The notes under the pieces are model-generated. The model was not told where the DNA came from, ran no database searches, and saw only the letters and a program-made list of their open reading frames with translations. A stretch of 41,726 bases of DNA from Bacteroidales bacterium (GTDB lineage Bacteria; Bacteroidota; Bacteroidia; Bacteroidales; P3): NCBI GenBank assembly GCA_017545365.1, contig JAFWOP010000065.1, positions 1-41,726 on the forward strand, read 5' to 3'. Within the stretch, counting starts at the first letter, position 1; each line of letters opens with the position of its first letter. This document shows, piece after piece, positions 33,426 to 41,726 of the stretch. Both the position numbers and the translations under genes were made by a program.

Positions 33426-34067
33426 CTACCAGGCGTTATAGTGTATCCGCGAAGGATCCCACTTGTCCTTGGGCTGCTCGTTGCCAGCCGGATAACCCAG
33501 AGGCACCACGCAGTAGGGCACCACCGTAGAGGGCAGCGCAAGGGCACGTTTCACCGGCTCCATACGGTCGGCATAGGGATAACAGGCCGTCCAGCAGGCA
33601 CCCAGGCCGTAGGCCTCGGCCAACAGCAGCAGGTTCTCGGTCACGGCCCCCATGTCGTCGCGCCAGAGATGGTTCACCTGTATGACAGGCTCCCCGTCGG
33701 GATTGTCGGAGGGGAGCTGCGAGACAACGGTGTCGGCGCAGATTACAACGATGGCAGCGGCCTGCTCGAACTTGGGCATATTAAAGTTGCCCTCGAAGAT
33801 TTCACCCAGACGGCCCTTATCGGTGATGACCACAAAACTCCAAGGACGCCAGTCGCGGCCCGATGGGGCGGCCATAGCGGCACGCAGCAGGTTTTCCATC
33901 ACCTCAGAGGCAATGGTGTCGGAAGTATAAGAACGTACGCTCTTACGTTGCAGAATGTTGGAAAGCACCGTTTCGTAAACCGGCTCTGTCTCTTGTTGTT
34001 TCTCGCATTGGCACCCGCAAAACAGCAGCATGCCCATCAGCATAGCTGAAAAAAGAACTCGTTTCAT
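33426..34067 (-). CDS. Nitroreductase-family protein with lipoprotein signal
   Basis: The protein has 213 residues. The N-terminus MKRVLFSAMLMGMLLFCGCQC is a signal peptide with probable lipidation Cys19 (Cys17 and Cys21 are nearby). The rest is the nitroreductase fold: RKSVRSYTSD with the FMN-binding Arg, AAMAAPSGRDWRPWSFVVI, a central helix with LLLLAEAYGLGACWTACYP, and PLGYPAGNEQPKD near the end. These flavoproteins reduce nitro or quinone compounds with NAD(P)H in the cytoplasm. An exported, lipidated form is unusual because cofactor loading and NAD(P)H supply become problems. It is third in the metK run (32 bases after DUF4491). Confidence 0.88.
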   Translation of the reverse strand: MKRVLFSAMLMGMLLFCGCQCEKQQETEPVYETVLSNILQRKSVRSYTSDTIASEVMENLLRAAMAAPSGRDWRPWSFVVITDKGRLGEIFEGNFNMPKFEQAAAIVVICADTVVSQLPSDNPDGEPVIQVNHLWRDDMGAVTENLLLLAEAYGLGACWTACYPYADRMEPVKRALALPSTVVPYCVVPLGYPAGNEQPKDKWDPSRIHYNAW

Positions 34068-34099
34068 TGTGTTATTTGTTTGATTAAACCATATTAACG

Positions 34100-34387
34100 T
34101 CAGTCTTTGCGCTTGGGATTGCGGGGAAACCAGCCTTTCTCCACACGCCTACGCTGCTTGAAAAGCTCGATGATGGACCACAGGCTTGAGAAGCCAAAAA
34201 CGCCCAAGAAGGTTGATAACAGGGTGTCGGCAATAAAGAGCGAACCTGCGATGCTGCCCAACCCCGCCAAAAGAAAGAGCCACCAACACTTGACCCCCCA
34301 GTAATACTCTGCCTTGATGACGAGGGGATGGAAAAGGCCTATGCACAGAAAGGCCGACACTCCGATAAGAAGACCTGTGAAATTCAT
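34100..34387 (-). CDS. DUF4491 family small membrane protein
   Basis: This 95-residue protein has three hydrophobic segments (about 4-20, 34-52, 55-70). It includes LFHPLVIKAEYYWGVKCWW and FGFSSLWSIIELFKQRRRV, and ends KGWFPRNPKRKD. That conserved pattern, including the 'KGWFP.NPKR' tail, is DUF4491 as I recall it. Its role is unknown; it is an inner-membrane protein with a basic cytoplasmic tail. It sits 12 bases after metK on the same strand. Confidence 0.85.
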   Translation of the reverse strand: MNFTGLLIGVSAFLCIGLFHPLVIKAEYYWGVKCWWLFLLAGLGSIAGSLFIADTLLSTFLGVFGFSSLWSIIELFKQRRRVEKGWFPRNPKRKD

Positions 34388-34399
34388 ATCGTCTTGCTG

Positions 34400-35656
34400 T
34401 TAAACACCAAACTCCTTACGTATCTCCTCCACCATGTCCAATTTCTCCCAAGCGAAGAAGTCGACGGTCTTGACCCGCTCGTTGCCCTGTGCGTCAACCA
34501 GGGTGACGGGGGCGCTATACGGGTCGCGGCCCATGTGGCCGTAAGCGGCCGTGGGGGCGAAAATGGGGTTCTTCAATCCAAAACGCTCGATGATGGCATA
34601 GGGGCGCAAGTCGAACAGCTGGCCCACCCGGCGGGCCACCTCGCCGTCGGTCATGTCCACATGGCTCGTGCCGTAGGTGTTCACATACAGCCCCACCGGC
34701 TCGGCCACGCCGATGGCGTAGGCCACCTGCACCAGCACCTCGTCGCAAACGCCTGCGGCCACCAGGTTCTTGGCAATATGGCGTGTGGCGTATGCTGCCG
34801 AGCGGTCCACCTTCGAAGCATCCTTGCCCGAGAAGGCCCCGCCGCCATGGGCCCCGCGGCCACCGTAGGTGTCTACGATTATCTTGCGCCCCGTCAGCCC
34901 TGTGTCGCCATGAGGGCCGCCGATGACGAACTTGCCTGTGGGGTTCACATAGAGCAGGTAGTCCCCTTTGGCAAAGAGGGCACGGTTTTCATTGCTCAGA
35001 CGGTCCAGCACACGGGGTATCAGGATTTCTTTCACATCTTGTTTGATACGCGAGAGCATCACCTCCTCGTCATCAAACTCGTCGTGCTGGGTGGAAATGA
35101 CGATGGCCTCGATACGGAGCGGTTTGCCATCGTCGCTGTATTCAACAGTAATCTGACTTTTGGCATCAGGGCGCAGATATTTCATCTGGCTGCCTTCCTT
35201 ACGAATCTTCGTCAGCTCCTGTAGGAAGATATGTGCCAAGGTGATGGGGAGGGGCATCAGCTCGGGTGTTTCGTTGCAGGCATAGCCGAACATCATGCCC
35301 TGGTCGCCCGCCCCCTGTTCCTCACGGGTGGCACGGCTGACACCCTGGTTGATGTCGCCGCTCTGCCCATGGATGGTGGAGAGGATGGCGCACGAGTCGG
35401 CCTCGAACTTATACTCGCCCTTGGTGTACCCGATGTTGCGGATGACGTCGCGCACGGTGTCCTGTATCTCGACATAGCCGTCGCAGGTCACCTCGCCGCT
35501 CACTATCACAAGGCCCGTTGTCACCATGGTCTCGCACGCCACATGGCTGTCGGGGTCGCGTCGCAGGAACTCGTCGAGCAGGGAATCGGAAATTTGGTCG
35601 GCCACCTTGTCGGGATGACCCTCTGAAACAGACTCAGAAGTGAAGAAATAACTCAT
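34400..35656 (-). CDS. metK: S-adenosylmethionine synthetase
   Basis: This 418-residue enzyme makes SAM from methionine and ATP. Hallmarks are [20 protein letters not shown] at the N-terminus, the [12 protein letters not shown] hexapeptide region, [20 protein letters not shown], and the P-loop-like [19 protein letters not shown]. It is slightly longer than the E. coli enzyme (384), as is common in Bacteroidetes. A -7 box TATCTTTG lies at 35792-35799 on the minus strand, giving a leader of about 130 bases in which I recognise no SAM riboswitch. It heads a run with DUF4491 and the lipidated nitroreductase. Confidence 0.97.
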   Translation of the reverse strand: MSYFFTSESVSEGHPDKVADQISDSLLDEFLRRDPDSHVACETMVTTGLVIVSGEVTCDGYVEIQDTVRDVIRNIGYTKGEYKFEADSCAILSTIHGQSGDINQGVSRATREEQGAGDQGMMFGYACNETPELMPLPITLAHIFLQELTKIRKEGSQMKYLRPDAKSQITVEYSDDGKPLRIEAIVISTQHDEFDDEEVMLSRIKQDVKEILIPRVLDRLSNENRALFAKGDYLLYVNPTGKFVIGGPHGDTGLTGRKIIVDTYGGRGAHGGGAFSGKDASKVDRSAAYATRHIAKNLVAAGVCDEVLVQVAYAIGVAEPVGLYVNTYGTSHVDMTDGEVARRVGQLFDLRPYAIIERFGLKNPIFAPTAAYGHMGRDPYSAPVTLVDAQGNERVKTVDFFAWEKLDMVEEIRKEFGV

Positions 35657-36485
35657 AGTACTTTAACTTTTTTGATGTTGAACATAAAAAAGCAAAGATG
35701 GGGAGAAAGGTGATTGTTGGTTTGAAAATCATGTCTTTAGCATTATTTTTCAGTGGTTGCAATCATTACAAATCTATCCACTTTGCGGATGCAAAGATAC
35801 GCAAAATATTTGATTCCACGCCTGCCCATCAGAAAAAGTTTCCAACAGCCCCAAAATGCCACCTCCCGACAGCCCTCCCCTTAAGATACCCAAAATGCAA
35901 TTATGTCAAAGAACTCTTGTATGTGACGGGGCATTGGCGCCACCTTGCCTTGTGCCCGACTTCGTCTTTTCTCCGCCTCCGAAAGCGAAGGCACGACGAA
36001 GGCATGACGAAGGCACTTCGGGCAAACAAGTCCGAGAATGTGGCTGCCTCTCGTCCGTTTCCGAATGCAAAAATAGTGCGGAATAACGACATGGCAAACT
36101 TTTTTTCGCAGATAATAGTCTTTTTTTGCGAAGAGGCTCTCTTTAGTGGCAAAAGAGTCTCTCTGTCTTCACAAGGGGAGATAGGAAAACAGCCATCTGG
36201 GGCACCCCTAAAGGGCAAGTTCGCCTCTAAAAGCTTTTAAGCAAGTTTATTTAAGCCTCTTTATAGGATTGTGAATCTTAAAAAGAGCTTATATGTATCA
36301 TAAAAGTAGCTTATTTGAAGCGAAGGCAGGGCAGCAGGGCGGTGGGAGCGGTGCGATGTGTTAAATAAAGTTAATTACAGCAGAGGCGTGTAATATTTTT
36401 AGGGGTTGTGCGTCTATATATGCGGAAAGAGAAAGATAGTCCGTACAAACAATAGAACAAAACTCATTCAAAAACACAACTAATC
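35657..36485. other. 829-base intergenic region with metK promoter and 11-bp triplet repeat
   Basis: No gene is supported. A plus-strand frame at 35698-36240 starts with a lipoprotein-like leader but runs through the metK promoter and into sequence without protein character. A minus-strand -7 box TATCTTTG (35792-35799) probably serves metK. CGAAGGCA occurs three times at an exact 11-base spacing (35986-35993, 35997-36004, 36008-36015). An imperfect hairpin built on GAGGCTCTCTTT and AAAAGAGTCTCTC lies near 36134-36165. The rest is AT-rich, including the upstream region of the lipoprotein gene at 36486, for which I find no clear promoter. Confidence 0.55.
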
Positions 36486-37523
36486 ATGAAGAAAACCATT
36501 TTTACCCTGGCCGTCGTGGCCTTGCTGGCAGGCGTTTGCTCCTGCACGAAAGAGAAAGAGGGCGTGTACAACCCCAAACAGAAAATACAGTCGGTGTATT
36601 TCGAATCCAAAGGATTGCAGGGGGACGAAGTGCTTTACGAGAACCCCAAGTACAAATCGGAGGCATGGACATGGGAGGACAACCGTTTGGAACGCATATC
36701 CTACTTTGAACCGGTTGCATATTACACCGATGGCAATGAGCACATCGAGATTGAACTTGTCGCCACACAACTCTTTTCCTATGACAAGGACAACCGCCTG
36801 ACCAAGAGCGAAATCCTAGGCGAAGAGAACATGGCGGCCGACTATACCTACGACGGCAACTACCTGAAGACCGTCAGTATCACCGAGCAATTACGGCCCA
36901 TAGTAAAATACAGTTTCAATTATACTGACAAGAAGATTACCTCCATTGATATGACCGTCGAAGAGAATGGTGATTTCGACAACAAGGCTGCGAAACAGCT
37001 GATGCGCACGAACCCGCTACGCTTTGTCATGGCCCCCGAGGCAGCCGCACGCACTATGGCCGCCACCCAGAGATACGCCAAACTCATGGCCAAGAAAGGC
37101 TGCGCCAAGGGTTCCTCGACGGTCACCCTGAAAGTGGAATGGGACGGCGACAACATCTGCAAGATTTCGGGTTCCGCTATGGGTGAATCGATGGTTCTTA
37201 CCTACAAACACGACACCAAAAACAACCCCTACTACGGCCTGTTCGATATCATGGGCCTCGCTGGCGAAGATATCGTCCTCTTCCTGCCCATGAGCCGCCA
37301 CAACATCACAAGTGTCACCCAGACTTTCGCCGAAGATGGTGAGGAAGAGAGCTACACCGCTTCTTACACCTACACGTACAACGGCAAAGACTACCCCACC
37401 AGCAAGACCCTTGACGAAATCCAACAAGGATACGACTGGGTGTACAACGAAGAGACTGGCGAATACGAATACGTGGAACGCGGCGAATACCACGATATTC
37501 AAACCACATACTACGAATACTAG
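36486..37523 (+). CDS. Lipoprotein of unknown function
   Basis: This 345-residue protein has a signal peptide and lipobox GVCSC (Cys20) followed by TKEKEGVYNPKQKI. The mature part shows repeated strand-turn patterns (WTWEDNRLERISYF, LFSYDKDNRLTKSEIL, ADYTYDGNYLKTVSI, KYSFNYTDKKITSIDM, SYTYTYNGKDYPTSK). This YD-like or DUF4595-like repeat type is common in Bacteroidales surface lipoproteins that resemble LolA-type or wall-binding repeats. I cannot name a function. It is a single gene. Its TAG stop is part of the first CTAG of the periodic array that follows, and a strong hairpin at 37591 ends the transcript. Confidence 0.8.
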   Translation: MKKTIFTLAVVALLAGVCSCTKEKEGVYNPKQKIQSVYFESKGLQGDEVLYENPKYKSEAWTWEDNRLERISYFEPVAYYTDGNEHIEIELVATQLFSYDKDNRLTKSEILGEENMAADYTYDGNYLKTVSITEQLRPIVKYSFNYTDKKITSIDMTVEENGDFDNKAAKQLMRTNPLRFVMAPEAAARTMAATQRYAKLMAKKGCAKGSSTVTLKVEWDGDNICKISGSAMGESMVLTYKHDTKNNPYYGLFDIMGLAGEDIVLFLPMSRHNITSVTQTFAEDGEEESYTASYTYTYNGKDYPTSKTLDEIQQGYDWVYNEETGEYEYVERGEYHDIQTTYYEY

Positions 37524-37591
37524 AAACTCTAGTACTACTAGCAAAACTAGCATTACTAGAACTACTAGTTTCACTAGAAATCCTAGAAGCA
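37520..37591. repeat. Exact 9-bp-period CTAG array, (CTAG-N5) x8
   Basis: CTAG occurs at 37520, 37529, 37538, 37547, 37556, 37565, 37574 and 37583, eight times at exactly nine-base spacing. The five bases between copies vary (for example AAACT, TACTA, CAAAA, CATTA). The first copy contains the TAG stop of the preceding lipoprotein gene. CTAG is generally one of the rarest tetranucleotides in bacteria, so the run is far from random. It ends directly at a terminator hairpin. Confidence 0.9.
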
Positions 37592-37639
37592 AAAGAGGTA
37601 AGAATCATGGCAGCAACTGCCCTACTTCTTACCTCTTTT
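37591..37639. terminator. Bidirectional terminator between lipoprotein and sdhB
   Basis: A perfect 14-bp stem AAAAGAGGTAAGAA (37591-37604) / TTCTTACCTCTTTT (37626-37639) contains a second stem GGCAG / CTGCC around a CAA loop. The A run at one side and T run at the other let it work in both directions. It closes the lipoprotein gene (+) and the sdhCAB operon (-), which ends 20 bases away. Confidence 0.92.
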
Positions 37640-37659
37640 CATGTATACGTTTTCCCCTT

Positions 37660-38403
<744 letters not shown>

Positions 38404-38406
38404 GGC

Positions 38407-40356
38407 TTATTTGTAGTTACGTTTTGCAATCTTGATATGTTCGTAAACGAGGTCCTCCTTGGACATGGTTTCTTTTACCCCACGGCCTTGGTATTCCCAA
38501 GCGGCGACATACATGAAGTGCTCGTCGTCGCGCTGAGTTTCGCCGTCCTCGGTCTGATGCTCGATGCGGAAATGGCCGCCGCAGGACTCTTCGCGGTGCA
38601 GGGCGTCGGTGATGATGAGACGTGCCAGTTCGAAGTAGTCGGCCAGACGGTAGGCTTTCTCCAGCTCGGGGTTGAACTCCTGAGCCTCACCTGGGATGAA
38701 GACATCTTTCCAAAATTCCTCTTCGAGGTCGGTGATGAGTTTCATGGCGGTGTTGAGGCTCTCGTTGCTGCGGGCCATGCCCACATACTCCCACATGATT
38801 TTGCCCAAGGCCTTATGGAAATGGTCCACCGTCTTGGGGGCATGGGTATGGCGGCCCACATTGAAGAGGTTGTCGATGCGTTGGCGCACATCCTGTTCGG
38901 CTTGGTCGAATTCGGGAGTGTCAGCTGAGATTTTGCCTAAGTAGATTTGGTCGGCGAGGTAGTTCTGCATGGTGTATGGCAGTACGAAGTAGCCGTCTGC
39001 CAGACCCTGCATGAGTGCCGAGGCACCGAGGCGGTTGGCTCCGTGGTCGGAGAAGTTGGCTTCGCCAGCGGCGAAGAGGCCGGGGAGGGTGGTCTGCAGC
39101 TCATAGTCGACCCAGAGGCCACCCATGGTGTAGTGGACAGCGGGATAAATCATCATCGGCTCCTCATAGGGGTCGGTGTCGACTATCTTCTGATACATCT
39201 GGAAGAGGTTGCCGTACTTCTGCTCCACCACGTCGCGTCCAAGGCGGCGGATGGCGTCGGCAAAGTCCAGAAAGACAGCCAGGCCAGTGGGGCCTACGCC
39301 GTAACCGGCATCGCAGCGCTCTTTGGCGGCACGAGAAGCCACATCGCGCGGCACGAGGTTGCCGAAGGCGGGATAGCGGCGTTCGAGATAGTAGTCGCGG
39401 TCTTCCTCGGCAATGTCGCCAGGTTTCAGTTTATGGGCGCGGATGGCTTCGGCGTCCTCCTTTTTCTTGGGGACCCAGATGCGGCCGTCGTTGCGGAGGC
39501 TTTCGCTCATGAGGGTGAGCTTGGACTGGTAGTCGCCGTGGACGGGGATGCAGGTGGGATGAATCTGCACATAGCAGGGGTTGGCGAAGGCGGCTCCCTT
39601 CTTGTGACAAATCCAAGCGGCGCTGCCATTGCTGTTCATGGCGTTGGTGGAGAGGTAGTAGACATTGCCGTAGCCGCCGGTGGCGAGCACCACGGCATGA
39701 GCGGCATAGCGTTCCAACGCACCTGTGACCAGATTGCGTGCGATGATGCCGCGGGCACGGCCGTCGACCACCACAAGTTCCATCATTTCGTGACGTTCAT
39801 GGAGCCGGACAGTGCCGCGGGCTATTTCACGGCTCAATGCGCCGTAAGCGCCCAGAAGGAGCTGCTGCCCGGTCTGCCCCTTGGCATAGAAGGTGCGGCT
39901 CACCTGAGCGCCACCGAAAGAGCGGTTGTCAAGCAGTCCGCCATAGTCGCGGGCAAAGGGCACGCCCTGCGCGACACACTGGTCGATGATGTTGCCGCTG
40001 ACTTCGGCCAGGCGGTAGACGTTGGCCTCGCGGGCGCGGTAGTCGCCGCCCTTGATGGTGTCGCGGAACAGGCGTTCCACGCTGTCGCCATCGTTCTGAT
40101 AGTTTTTGGCCGCATTGATGCCGCCTTGGGCGGCAATGGAATGGGCACGACGGGGAGAATCCTGAATGCAGAATATGTCGACGTTGAAGCCCATTGCGCC
40201 TAACGAGGCGGCAGCGGAAGCACCGGCCAGGCCGGTGCCGACGACGATGATGTCGAGTTTGCGCTTGTTGGCAGGGTTCACCAGTTTCTGCGCGGCTTTG
40301 TAGTTGGTCCATTTCTCACTCAGCGGACCTTCAGGTATCTTGGAATCAAGTGTCAT
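38407..40356 (-). CDS. sdhA: Succinate dehydrogenase/fumarate reductase flavoprotein subunit
   Basis: This 649-residue catalytic subunit interconverts succinate and fumarate. It has the FAD dinucleotide fold [20 protein letters not shown] (about 35-54) and the covalent-FAD His region [16 protein letters not shown]. Active-site regions include [15 protein letters not shown], and [19 protein letters not shown] is the conserved substrate-side motif. [22 protein letters not shown] completes the FAD site. Length and order C-A-B fit the Bacteroidetes enzyme used as fumarate reductase in anaerobic fermentation, so frdA may be the better functional name. It lies 102 bases after sdhC with a nested hairpin in the gap, and 3 bases before sdhB. 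Confidence 0.97.
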   Translation of the reverse strand: MTLDSKIPEGPLSEKWTNYKAAQKLVNPANKRKLDIIVVGTGLAGASAAASLGAMGFNVDIFCIQDSPRRAHSIAAQGGINAAKNYQNDGDSVERLFRDTIKGGDYRAREANVYRLAEVSGNIIDQCVAQGVPFARDYGGLLDNRSFGGAQVSRTFYAKGQTGQQLLLGAYGALSREIARGTVRLHERHEMMELVVVDGRARGIIARNLVTGALERYAAHAVVLATGGYGNVYYLSTNAMNSNGSAAWICHKKGAAFANPCYVQIHPTCIPVHGDYQSKLTLMSESLRNDGRIWVPKKKEDAEAIRAHKLKPGDIAEEDRDYYLERRYPAFGNLVPRDVASRAAKERCDAGYGVGPTGLAVFLDFADAIRRLGRDVVEQKYGNLFQMYQKIVDTDPYEEPMMIYPAVHYTMGGLWVDYELQTTLPGLFAAGEANFSDHGANRLGASALMQGLADGYFVLPYTMQNYLADQIYLGKISADTPEFDQAEQDVRQRIDNLFNVGRHTHAPKTVDHFHKALGKIMWEYVGMARSNESLNTAMKLITDLEEEFWKDVFIPGEAQEFNPELEKAYRLADYFELARLIITDALHREESCGGHFRIEHQTEDGETQRDDEHFMYVAAWEYQGRGVKETMSKEDLVYEHIKIAKRNYK

Positions 40357-40385
40357 GATTGTTAATGGTATTAAAGGTTTTAGAG

Positions 40386-40446
40386 GTTTAAAGGGGTTCG
40401 TGAATGAAAGGTTTGGAGGCTTTCATGGCAAGCAGGCCCTTTAAAC
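40386..40446. other. Nested inverted repeat between sdhC and sdhA
   Basis: GTTTAAAGGG (40386-40395) pairs perfectly with CCCTTTAAAC (40437-40446). Inside, ATGAAAG (40404-40410) pairs with CTTTCAT (40420-40426). It fills much of the 102-base gap in the operon mRNA. It could be a processing or stability element that sets the ratio of the subunits; it has no terminator T tract. Confidence 0.55.
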
Positions 40447-40458
40447 GGCTCAAATGGA

Positions 40459-41424
40459 TTAGAGGCCGAGGAAAACCAAAATGACCACGGCGGCAAACAT
40501 CAGGCATACCACCCAGGCATAAATCTGTCCGAGGACCTCGATTATTCCGTTATACTTGGTGCTGTTCAGCCCCAGTGTCTGGAAGGCGGAGGGGAAGGCA
40601 TGGCGCATGTGCATCCACACAACCACAAAGAAGAACAGATAGCAGAGAACAATCCATGGGTTGCGGAATTTCTCGCGGGCCATGTAGTAGAAGTCGGGCT
40701 CCACGTCCAGTCCTTCGACGGACGACTCCAGCTGGGCTTTGTCGTCGTAGGTGAGATGGCGCACCCACTGATGGTCTTCGGAGTAGAGTTTCTCCTCCTC
40801 TGCCCTGCCGAGCAAGTTGGCGACAGGCACGGCGGCACGCAACTTGTCAATCTGGGCGTTGATTTCCTCCAGCTGGTCGGCGGGAATCTGCTCTTTATAC
40901 ATCTCCAGCTGTTCCTCATTGGTCTTGATAAACTCTTCAGGTGTAACACCATACTGAAGGGCTGCCTGCTGGAGGGCGTCCACCTCGTCGCTACGGAGCT
41001 CTTCCACCTTGACCATATACTGGCCCTTGACCCAGCCGAGCTTCACGAAATAGAAGTCGGTGAAGTGGAGGATGAGGCATACGAAGATGAGTATGCCGGT
41101 CCACATCATAAGCTTGGAAGTGGTGTGGGTCTTGCTTTTGCTCTGCTGATGGTAGCGCACGGGGCGTGCCAGCCGGTTGGTGACCCAGAGCCAAAGGGTG
41201 AAGCAGATGTGCAGAACGATGGCACCAATCAGCACCACCTCAAACACTTTGACTACATAGTTGGTGCCCATAAAGTGGCAGAAGGCACTGTACCATGCCC
41301 CGTCGTCGTGACGCAAAATGCACAGGTTGGCAGCGGCGTGGAACAAAAGAAAGATAAGCAGAAATCCGCCCAACAGGGCCACGCATATCTTCTTTGTGAT
41401 GGAATGGATTTTAGGTAAGTTCAT
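40459..41424 (-). CDS. sdhC: Succinate dehydrogenase/fumarate reductase cytochrome b subunit, enlarged
   Basis: This 321-residue membrane anchor starts at ATG 41424 (MNLPKIHSITKKICVALLGG); the frame is open far upstream but only this start gives the family N-terminus. Five hydrophobic segments lie at about 14-34, 56-80, 104-127, 256-271 and 297-320. Candidate haem-binding His residues lie in LFHAAANL, VLHICFTLW, ILHFTDFYF and MHMRHAFPSAFQTLGLN. The usual Bacteroidetes SdhC/FrdC is about 220-230 residues. Here an acidic, helical insert of about 100 residues (137-240, such as VDALQQAALQYGVTPEEF and ADQLEEINAQIDKLRAAV) separates segments three and four. It is first in the operon, and a -7 box TATCTTTG lies at 41469-41476. 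Confidence 0.92.
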   Translation of the reverse strand: MNLPKIHSITKKICVALLGGFLLIFLLFHAAANLCILRHDDGAWYSAFCHFMGTNYVVKVFEVVLIGAIVLHICFTLWLWVTNRLARPVRYHQQSKSKTHTTSKLMMWTGILIFVCLILHFTDFYFVKLGWVKGQYMVKVEELRSDEVDALQQAALQYGVTPEEFIKTNEEQLEMYKEQIPADQLEEINAQIDKLRAAVPVANLLGRAEEEKLYSEDHQWVRHLTYDDKAQLESSVEGLDVEPDFYYMAREKFRNPWIVLCYLFFFVVVWMHMRHAFPSAFQTLGLNSTKYNGIIEVLGQIYAWVVCLMFAAVVILVFLGL

Positions 41425-41468
41425 ATCTTTTAGCGTTATAATAGACAAATACTTTTTGAAACGATTTG

Positions 41469-41476
41469 CAAAGATA
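41469..41476 (-). promoter_or_regulatory. -7 box of the sdhCAB operon
   Basis: TATCTTTG on the minus strand lies 45 bases before the sdhC ATG. A TTTG occurs only 12 bases upstream of it, too close for the usual -33 element, so the upstream half is not identified. Confidence 0.55.
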
Positions 41477-41589
41477 CTAAAAAAAACGCAAATGAGAAAA
41501 AACGCCTGACCCGAGTGTTTCTCCAGCAGTCGGCATAGGAAACGTCGGAGAGGGGGCAACAAACATCTCTTTCGGCATGTTTTTGTTCG

Positions 41590-41726
41590 CTCTAGTATAA
41601 AGTATGACTGATTTTTTTCCAATCTTTCCCATTGTCGCGTCCCTCCGGGACGCTGAGTAGTAGGGTTTTCGTTGACCCCACACTGCGTTCCTTGTGTGGG
41701 GTTATTGAAATTCAGCATCTTCGATG
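41590..41726. repeat. Small inverted-repeat element, copy 2, cut by the window end
   Basis: CTCT (41590-41593), ten bases, then ATGACTGATTT (41604-41614) repeat the left end of the element at 532-700. The interior shares CCCCACACTGCG and GTTATTGAAATTCAGC (41701-41716) with copy 1. It holds two perfect hairpins, GCGTCCC/GGGACGC (41637-41653) and CCCCACAC/GTGTGGGG (41676-41701). The right inverted repeat should lie just beyond the window. Confidence 0.6.

Noticed and set aside
35657..35790. SAM riboswitch before metK
   Set aside because: The leader is long enough, but I could not find the conserved core of any SAM riboswitch class; a covariance-model search would settle it.
35698..36240. 180-codon plus-strand frame with a lipoprotein-like leader
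   Set aside because: FFSGC resembles a lipobox, but the frame crosses the metK promoter, has no ribosome site, and soon becomes Arg/Ser/Pro sequence without protein character.
38947..40203. 418-codon plus-strand frame opposite sdhA
   Set aside because: It is an antisense shadow of sdhA with no recognisable family.

Overview
The window looks like chromosome from a member of the order Bacteroidales (Bacteroidetes). Three kinds of evidence point there. Promoters match the Bacteroidetes type, with a -7 box TAnnTTTG such as TATCTTTG, often 19-21 bases after a TTTG box. Several families are largely confined to the phylum: a TonB receptor with a carboxypeptidase-like N-terminal domain paired with a DUF4249 lipoprotein, DUF4491, a radical SAM/lipoprotein pair, an AroG-chorismate mutase fusion and a GldM-like domain. 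The fumarate reductase genes are in the order C-A-B. Genus cannot be fixed because there is no rRNA or tRNA. Density is that of a stable core region: no phage, CRISPR array or intact insertion sequence is visible.

Layout. 1-855 is gene-free and holds a small inverted-repeat element; a diverged copy runs off the right end. 856-2894 (+) has three envelope genes (GldM-like secreted protein, putative lipoprotein, YkvA/DUF1232 membrane protein). 3074-6826 (+) is a tightly overlapping cluster: acyltransferase, HEAT-like protein, a two-domain membrane methyltransferase-like protein, and an exported S1/P1 nuclease. 7029-8339 (-) is a His-rich CobW metal-chaperone GTPase. 8652-10456 (+) pairs a ThiD-like/AraC fusion with a LicA-like small-molecule kinase. 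10566-11243 (-) is a LiaF-like membrane protein, and the spacer behind it holds a MITE-like element with a 10-bp target duplication. 12209-12813 (+) is rplU-rpmA. 12910-15615 (+) is the aroG-aroQ fusion followed by the lipoprotein/radical SAM pair. 15599-20492 (-) runs lipoprotein, folK, TonB receptor, DUF4249 and aroK. glnA (-) and an M24 aminopeptidase (+) diverge from a palindromic promoter near 22,100.

24074-27097 (-) is a 1007-residue exported Sel1-repeat protein. 27362-29044 (+) is a TGS-type uridine/nucleoside kinase. 29041-32167 (-) is a GH20-like hexosaminidase and a small exported protein. 32246-33406 (+) is a tyrosine phosphatase and aat. 33426-35656 (-) is metK, a DUF4491 protein and a lipidated nitroreductase. 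36486-37523 (+) is a lipoprotein whose stop codon opens an exact 9-bp-period CTAG array. 37660-41424 (-) is sdhCAB/frdCAB, whose cytochrome b subunit carries an extra segment of about 100 residues.

Functionally, most genes serve housekeeping metabolism (shikimate entry and kinase steps, folate, glutamine, SAM, fumarate/succinate, translation) mixed with envelope functions. The least explained parts are the radical SAM/lipoprotein pair, the ThiD-AraC fusion with its kinase neighbour, the enlarged SdhC, the duplicated-domain methyltransferase-like protein, the CTAG array and the two families of small inverted-repeat elements.
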